Assembly: GCA_964583155.1 (NCBI GenBank)
Contig: CAZOUY010000001.1
Span: 186,001-250,000, forward strand
Direction: 5' to 3'
Source of the DNA: CAG-826 sp964583155
GTDB lineage: Bacteria > Bacillota_I > Bacilli_A > RFN20 > CAG-826
Length of the DNA: 64,000 nt
Position 1 is the stretch's first letter. Each line of letters opens with the position of its first letter. Shown in pieces: positions 59,831 through 64,000 of this stretch. The translations under genes were made by a program, and so were the position numbers. The notes below the pieces were generated by a model. It saw nothing but the letters and a program-made list of their open reading frames with translations, was not told the origin of the DNA and did no database searches.

Positions 59831-61021
59831 TCAGATCGCCACGATATTGTACGTTATTGCGTTCACCGGAACCGAATCCTCATAGGCATAGCCGTTGACC
59901 TCATAGCTCTCGCCGTTAACCTGTAAGGAAACGTTTTGATCGATGCCCATCAAGGAAAAGCTTAAAAGGAGCAATTCATAAATGTCTTCCTTGATAACGC
60001 CCTCCTCCATCAAAGAGGCATCGGTAAGACCGATGACGATATCGGTGTCATTGATAAGAGGCTCGACGCTATGATCGATTTGATTATAGGTCATAATCCT
60101 TTTAAAGCCACTGATAAGATTCGGTTTTTCCTTTGTCGCCTCATAAAACGCCTTGACTCGCGATTCCTGCTTATCAGTCATCACCGTGAGTGGAACATAG
60201 TACTTTTGATTACCATATTGCTTTTCATAATAGACGATGGATGATTCCTTATTAAGGGTATCGATCGAAGAGACGGTCGGTCGATTGATGCCCATCTCTA
60301 AGGTTAAGGGATTGTTAATAACTAGATTTCCTCTTGGAAGAGCGTTTAAAACCTTCCCTTCGACCTTTAATGATAACGCATTGATATCTTCAAAATCCAA
60401 GAAGGTGTACACCAATGATTCAACCATTTTTAATTCATTGGTCTCGCTATATGTTAAGAAATCCGCGGACATATCGATCGTTAAGAGGCCCTTATCAATC
60501 GTCAAATGATCGATCTTAGTGTTTTCCGGAATATAGCCATGTAGATGATTGTTCGCCACCTTACTATTGGTCTTCAAGCACGCAAAAACCTCTAAAATTT
60601 CCTCTTGGGTGGTCGATCTTTTCTCCATTTTGACCGATAAAGGAACCACATAATCGTCATTTGATAAAAGATAGACACGATGATATGTTTTACTGGTTTC
60701 GAGAATCACTTCTTTTTCAATCGTTGAAGATGGTCTTAAAAAGGATAATCCGACGCCAATGCCGGCAATCGCAATCACCGAAGGAATCATAATTAAGGCT
60801 AAGCGTTTGGTTTTCTTACTTCCAAGGACGATCATGGAAGGCCAAAATGATTTCCTTTTCTTCCTTTCTTGAATAGCTGTTGGTGGAACTATCTCAACGT
60901 TTACTTCCCGATTTTTATCCTCTTTTTTGGTTGGCTTTTTCAAGCGAATGGATTTTATTTTGTCAATTCCATCTTTCCCCTTCTTTTTAATCCTTTCCCA
61001 CCATAAAGAAATTTTCTTCAT
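59831..61021 (-). CDS. gerM: GerM-like protein with two GerMN domains
   Basis: 396 residues. A long basic cytoplasmic N-terminus (about 1-75), one membrane helix (about 78-97, LALIMIPSVIAIAGIGVGL), then two GerMN-type domains (about 110-235 and 250-395; YLLSNDDYVVPLSVKMEKRS and VYYEKQYGNQKYYVPLTVMT begin the pair). B. subtilis GerM is a spore envelope protein required for sporulation and germination and joins the SpoIIIA-Q channel. Like GerM it has two GerMN modules and stands beside racE. GAGG 8 bases before ATG 61021 supports that start; a GTG three codons upstream is less suitable. Confidence 0.82.
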   Translation of the reverse strand: MKKISLWWERIKKKGKDGIDKIKSIRLKKPTKKEDKNREVNVEIVPPTAIQERKKRKSFWPSMIVLGSKKTKRLALIMIPSVIAIAGIGVGLSFLRPSSTIEKEVILETSKTYHRVYLLSNDDYVVPLSVKMEKRSTTQEEILEVFACLKTNSKVANNHLHGYIPENTKIDHLTIDKGLLTIDMSADFLTYSETNELKMVESLVYTFLDFEDINALSLKVEGKVLNALPRGNLVINNPLTLEMGINRPTVSSIDTLNKESSIVYYEKQYGNQKYYVPLTVMTDKQESRVKAFYEATKEKPNLISGFKRIMTYNQIDHSVEPLINDTDIVIGLTDASLMEEGVIKEDIYELLLLSFSLMGIDQNVSLQVNGESYEVNGYAYEDSVPVNAITYNIVAI

Positions 61022-61051
61022 CTTCTTCACCTCGCATTCAAAGTATAGATG

Positions 61052-61711
61052 TCAAGAATAAAAGTTATGACTAAAACCGAATTTTTTTAAATAAAAGCGG
61101 GCCTTCGCATTCGCATGTTCTTCATAGGTCTCGTCATTTGGTACTTCCTCAGCCAATAACGAATAGGCATCGATAAAATGATGCGATGGAAATAATCCCT
61201 CCAAAAGGAAGCGAATATGGGTAAAATGCGTGCATCCCAAAATAATCGTCCTTTTGGGAAAGGAATAGCCCTTTAAAACGTGGATTATTTTTTCGATTTG
61301 CCCCTTTTCAATTAAGGGGACCAAAAAAGAAAAATCTAACGCGATGAGACCCCGCTCATGAAAATAAGAGGCCGTGGCCTTTGTCGCAATGACGATCGCG
61401 TCATGATTCATCGCTAGCGATTGATTATAGGCTAAAATAGTATGAATTTTAAAGGGATAATTATCGAGATTCATCGTGGATATAACGGCGGAAAAGGTAT
61501 TGCAAACGATAAAGATATGATCATATTGCGCTTCCCTCCAGGCCTCTAGCCTTTCATGGGCGTAGGCGATGAGTTCCTTTCTTGAATGATTACCTAAGGG
61601 GAATAATTTATCCTCCATTTCCAAATAATAGTGATTCTTTTTCTGTTTTTTAAGCACCAAATGATAAAAAGGCAGCATCCCTATTCCACTATCATAAATC
61701 AATATGCGCAT
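61052..61711 (-). CDS. murI: Glutamate racemase-like protein (RacE/MurI), shortened
   Basis: 219 residues against about 265-272 usual for the family. N-terminal IYDSGIGMLPFYHLVLK (usual DSGxGG), first catalytic Cys in FIVCNTFSAV (about residue 70) and second in ILGCTHFTHIRFL (about 160). Both acid/base Cys remain, so activity is plausible; the missing length lies in the middle and C-terminal lobes. It supplies D-Glu for peptidoglycan. Position between gerM and gerE agrees with racE in B. subtilis. Confidence 0.78.
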   Translation of the reverse strand: MRILIYDSGIGMLPFYHLVLKKQKKNHYYLEMEDKLFPLGNHSRKELIAYAHERLEAWREAQYDHIFIVCNTFSAVISTMNLDNYPFKIHTILAYNQSLAMNHDAIVIATKATASYFHERGLIALDFSFLVPLIEKGQIEKIIHVLKGYSFPKRTIILGCTHFTHIRFLLEGLFPSHHFIDAYSLLAEEVPNDETYEEHANAKARFYLKKFGFSHNFYS

Positions 61712-61752
61712 CGCTTATTTCCTTTTCCCTTTCAATAGACCAATTTATGTCG

Positions 61753-61778
61753 ACGAATAGAAAAAAATGCATAGTATA
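61753..61778 (+). promoter_or_regulatory. Candidate sigma-K/sigma-E-type promoter of gerE
   Basis: CATAGTATA at 61770-61778 matches the mother-cell -10 consensus CATANNNTA, with AC at 61753-61754, 15 bases upstream, in place of the short -35. In B. subtilis gerE is made by sigma-K. The consensus is short and the match could be chance. Confidence 0.45.
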
Positions 61779-61800
61779 AATTAGGCCTAAGGAGAATAAA

Positions 61801-62004
61801 ATGCCATCGATTTTAACTAAAAGAGAACGTGAAGTCTTCGAATTATTAGTTCAAAATCATTCCACGCGGGAAATCGCTGATACGCTATTTGTATCAGAAA
61901 AAACGGTCCGTAATCATATTTCCAATGTCATGCAAAAACTAGGGGTCCGCGGTCGCGCCCATGCGGTTATTGAGTTAATTCGAATGAACGAAATCTCATT
62001 GTAG
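61801..62004 (+). CDS. gerE: GerE-like LuxR-type regulator
   Basis: 67 residues that are almost only a LuxR helix-turn-helix: LTKREREVFELLVQNHSTRE, then IADTLFVSEKTVRNHISNVM and a C-terminal dimerisation helix. The size (B. subtilis GerE has 74 residues) and phrases such as KREREVFELLVQ and SEKTVRNHISN match GerE, the last mother-cell regulator of coat genes. ATG 61801 follows AAGGAG. It is divergent from the racemase and followed by a terminator. A non-sporulation LuxR-type regulator is the alternative, but the place between racE and uvrC agrees with gerE. Confidence 0.85.
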   Translation: MPSILTKREREVFELLVQNHSTREIADTLFVSEKTVRNHISNVMQKLGVRGRAHAVIELIRMNEISL

Positions 62005-62033
62005 CCTTTATTAATTTAAAGGCTATTTTTTTA
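62003..62033 (+). terminator. Intrinsic terminator of gerE
   Basis: AGCCTTT (62003-62009) and AAAGGCT (62018-62024) with an 8-base loop, followed by ATTTTTTT. It overlaps the gerE stop and the last codons of uvrC on the other strand. Confidence 0.85.
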
Positions 62034-63789
62034 TCTCTTCATGTAGCTTATCATAGACATGACGCGCGACATCATACGGGAGGATTTGCCTTAATTCCTC
62101 AATCGAGGCTTTCTTCATATCATCCAGCGATGGATAACGCGCAAAAAGAGTCTGTTTTCTTTTATTGCCGAGGCCGGGAATTTTATCGAATATGGAGCTG
62201 ATGAGGCTTTTAGAACGCTGTTCATGATGAAAACGGATGGCATAGCGATGAACCTCATCCTGCATGCGCATCAAAAGAAAGAACAGAGGCGAATCCTGCT
62301 TTAAGGGAAAGATCTCCCCTTGATCACTCATCAAGCCCTCCGTTTGATGCTTATCATTTTTATAAAGACCCACCAAGGGAATCGAAAGATTGAGATCCAC
62401 TAACGATTCCTTCGCCGCATTGATTTGCCCTAGGCCCCCATCGACGATGATCAAGTCAGGAAGATCTTGCTTTTCTTCAATTAAGCGATGATAGCGACGA
62501 TAAACCACCTCTTTCATTGAGGCATAATCGTCGCGCTTCTCTTCATGCTCGATATGATATTTGCGATACATCTTCTTCGCCTTTTGCCCATTGATAAAGC
62601 ACACCATGGCGCCGATAGGATTCGTGCCCTGGAGATGCGAGTTATCGAATAATTCGATGCGATAGGGGGTGGCAATTCCCAGCATTTGCCCTAATTCCTC
62701 CAAAAGCGCCATATTATTGTCATCAAGACGCGCTGTAAGGAAGTGCTCATCTAAGCCCGCCTTAGCGTTTTTTAACGCGAGATCGACCAATTCTAATTTT
62801 TGCCCCTTGCTCGGAGCGTAGACATGAACGTTGAACGCTAAGGAGAGCAAATCGACGATCTCCGGTAAGGAAACGATGATTTCCTTAGGTAAGGGATGAT
62901 TAATATAATATTGTCCGATGAGATTGCTCACCTGATCGATCACATCATCGAAAAGCTCCACCACAAAGAAATCCTTTCCTAACAACTTGCCTTGACGATA
63001 CAGTAAAACCGCCAAGCCCAAATAGCCATCGCGCATCGAAATCGCAAAAACATCGCGGTTAACCTTATCGCGGCTATCAACGCTTTGATGAGCGGTTACA
63101 TGGTCAATCGCATCGATGATCCTTTTATATTCGGAGGCCTTTTCAAAATGAAGCAAATCCGCCTCTTTTTTCATCAAGGCGACCATTTCTTGGCGTTTTT
63201 TGGTGTCGTTTCCGCTCATAAAGGCTTCAATTTCCTTGATCAGAGGTTGATAAACATCATCGGTGATATCCTGAAGGCAAGGACCTAAGCATTGCCCCAT
63301 ATGATAATATAAGCAAGGCGTCGGAGGAAGAGTCCGGCACTTTCGAAGCGGAAAAAGCGCGTTTAAAAGATTGATGATTTCATAGCACGCTCCGGAATTC
63401 GGAAAGGGTCCATAATAATGATAATTCGGATCATTATCGCGATACATAATGCGCAAAAAGGGATCCTTCTTTTTATAAATAGCGATATAGGGATATGACT
63501 TTCCATCCTTCAACAAAATATTGTAGGGCGGATAGTGTTGCCTGATTAAATTGATTTCCAATAACAACGCCTCTTTTTCCGTGGCGGTTTGAATGGTTTC
63601 AAAGTAAGTGACCTCATTCACCATGCGCTTGACCTTTCCCTTTTGAGGACGCAAAAAATACTGCGAAACACGTTTCTTTAAATCCTTCGCTTTTCCAACA
63701 TATATCACCTTATCGTGAGCATTATGCATCAAATAGACGCCCGGAGATGATGGCAAAAGATCGATCTCCTCTTTTAAACGATCGTTCAT
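62023..63789 (-). CDS. uvrC: Excinuclease ABC subunit C
   Basis: 588 residues. UvrC makes both incisions of nucleotide-excision repair. The GIY-YIG domain (PSSPGVYLMHNAHDKVIYVG), Cys-rich region (HMGQCLGPC), UVR domain (about 195-230), the RNase H-like EndoV domain (IELFDNSHLQGTNPIGAMVC, DLIIVDGGLGQINAA) and the C-terminal double HhH (KIPGLGNKRKQTL) are present. It overlaps the mutS2 stop by 4 bases (ATGA). Confidence 0.96.
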   Translation of the reverse strand: MNDRLKEEIDLLPSSPGVYLMHNAHDKVIYVGKAKDLKKRVSQYFLRPQKGKVKRMVNEVTYFETIQTATEKEALLLEINLIRQHYPPYNILLKDGKSYPYIAIYKKKDPFLRIMYRDNDPNYHYYGPFPNSGACYEIINLLNALFPLRKCRTLPPTPCLYYHMGQCLGPCLQDITDDVYQPLIKEIEAFMSGNDTKKRQEMVALMKKEADLLHFEKASEYKRIIDAIDHVTAHQSVDSRDKVNRDVFAISMRDGYLGLAVLLYRQGKLLGKDFFVVELFDDVIDQVSNLIGQYYINHPLPKEIIVSLPEIVDLLSLAFNVHVYAPSKGQKLELVDLALKNAKAGLDEHFLTARLDDNNMALLEELGQMLGIATPYRIELFDNSHLQGTNPIGAMVCFINGQKAKKMYRKYHIEHEEKRDDYASMKEVVYRRYHRLIEEKQDLPDLIIVDGGLGQINAAKESLVDLNLSIPLVGLYKNDKHQTEGLMSDQGEIFPLKQDSPLFFLLMRMQDEVHRYAIRFHHEQRSKSLISSIFDKIPGLGNKRKQTLFARYPSLDDMKKASIEELRQILPYDVARHVYDKLHEEIKK

Positions 63790-64000
63790 TTTAAAGTCAC
63801 CACCGTGGCCCCGACGCCGCCTTCATTGGCCCCTCCAAGGCGATATGATTCGACAAAATCCTGTTTTTTCAAATATTGATGAATCGCGGTTCTTAACGCA
63901 CCGGTCCCGGATCCATGAATGATGCGCACCATTTTCAAATGATGAACGCGCGCATTGTCCAAGTATTTCTCGACACTCTCAAGGGCCTCTTCGACATGAA
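63786..64000 (-). CDS. mutS2: MutS2 C-terminal Smr domain, partial
   Basis: Only the last 71 codons lie in the window. The Smr endonuclease domain is recognisable from HVEEALESVEKYLDNARVHH, MVRIIHGSGTGALRTAIHQ and GGANEGGVGATVVTLK. MutS2 acts in anti-recombination and ribosome rescue. The downstream uvrC start overlaps its stop. The gene continues past 64000. Confidence 0.9.
   Translation of the reverse strand, partial: HVEEALESVEKYLDNARVHHLKMVRIIHGSGTGALRTAIHQYLKKQDFVESYRLGGANEGGVGATVVTLK

Overview
The window reads as chromosome of a low-to-mid GC member of the Bacillota (class Bacilli) outside the well-known genera, perhaps a gut lineage near the Erysipelotrichia/Mollicutes border. The evidence is T-box leaders, a fused SecDF, a Prp/L27 pair, B. 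subtilis-like gene order, and serine-rich lipoproteins with LRR_5 or MACPF domains. UGA is used as a stop and UGG encodes Trp, so the standard bacterial code applies, unlike Mycoplasma or Spiroplasma. Exact taxonomy cannot be settled from the sequence alone.

Region 1 (1-31 kb, mostly minus strand) is a compact version of one long B. subtilis neighbourhood: hisS (T-box), rel, recJ, secDF, spoVB, yrbG (DUF421), yrzE (TIGR04086), ruvB, ruvA, obg, rpmA, prp, rplU, spoIVFB, spoIVFA, minD, minC, radC, valS (T-box), a ysxE-like gene, a spoVID-like gene, engB, lon, tig and a ysoA-like TPR gene. Several genes usual in that order are missing: apt, mreBCD, spo0B, folC, and hemA-L. Some slots hold other genes: a PlsC-like protein where apt would be, a GT2 glycosyltransferase where spo0B would be, and a 57-residue peptide with a double-glycine-leader look between valS and radC.

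Region 2 (31-42 kb) is less conserved. It holds an HXXXDG acyltransferase with a zinc-ribbon membrane partner, an SDR enzyme, an ECF sigma factor followed by a membrane-anchored serpin, a plus-strand operon of small membrane proteins ending in a LURP-one-like protein, and an FtsX-type ABC transporter.

Region 3 (42.3-52.4 kb) is an AT-richer accessory island: a decayed reading frame, four tandem mosaic paralogous lipoproteins, a MACPF (perforin-like) lipoprotein, a short inverted-repeat pair and a lone tyrosine recombinase. It lies between two related FtsX-type ABC operons that point in opposite directions.

Region 4 (55.5-59.5 kb) has a flavodoxin-fold reductase, a DUF4097 lipoprotein, a TfoX-N protein and a BspA-like LRR_5 lipoprotein, followed by tRNA-Arg(UCU). 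Region 5 (59.8-64 kb) returns to a B. subtilis-like order: gerM, racE/murI, gerE, uvrC and the mutS2 end. Homologues of SpoVB, SpoIVFA, SpoIVFB, SpoVID, YsxE, GerM and GerE together suggest that the organism sporulates or descends recently from a spore-former.

The observations most worth following are the GG-leader-like peptide whose ribosome-binding site lies in a terminator hairpin (shared with the spoVID-like gene), the ECF sigma-serpin pair, the mosaic lipoprotein array with the MACPF gene and recombinase, and the Cys/His-rich tail on HisRS.
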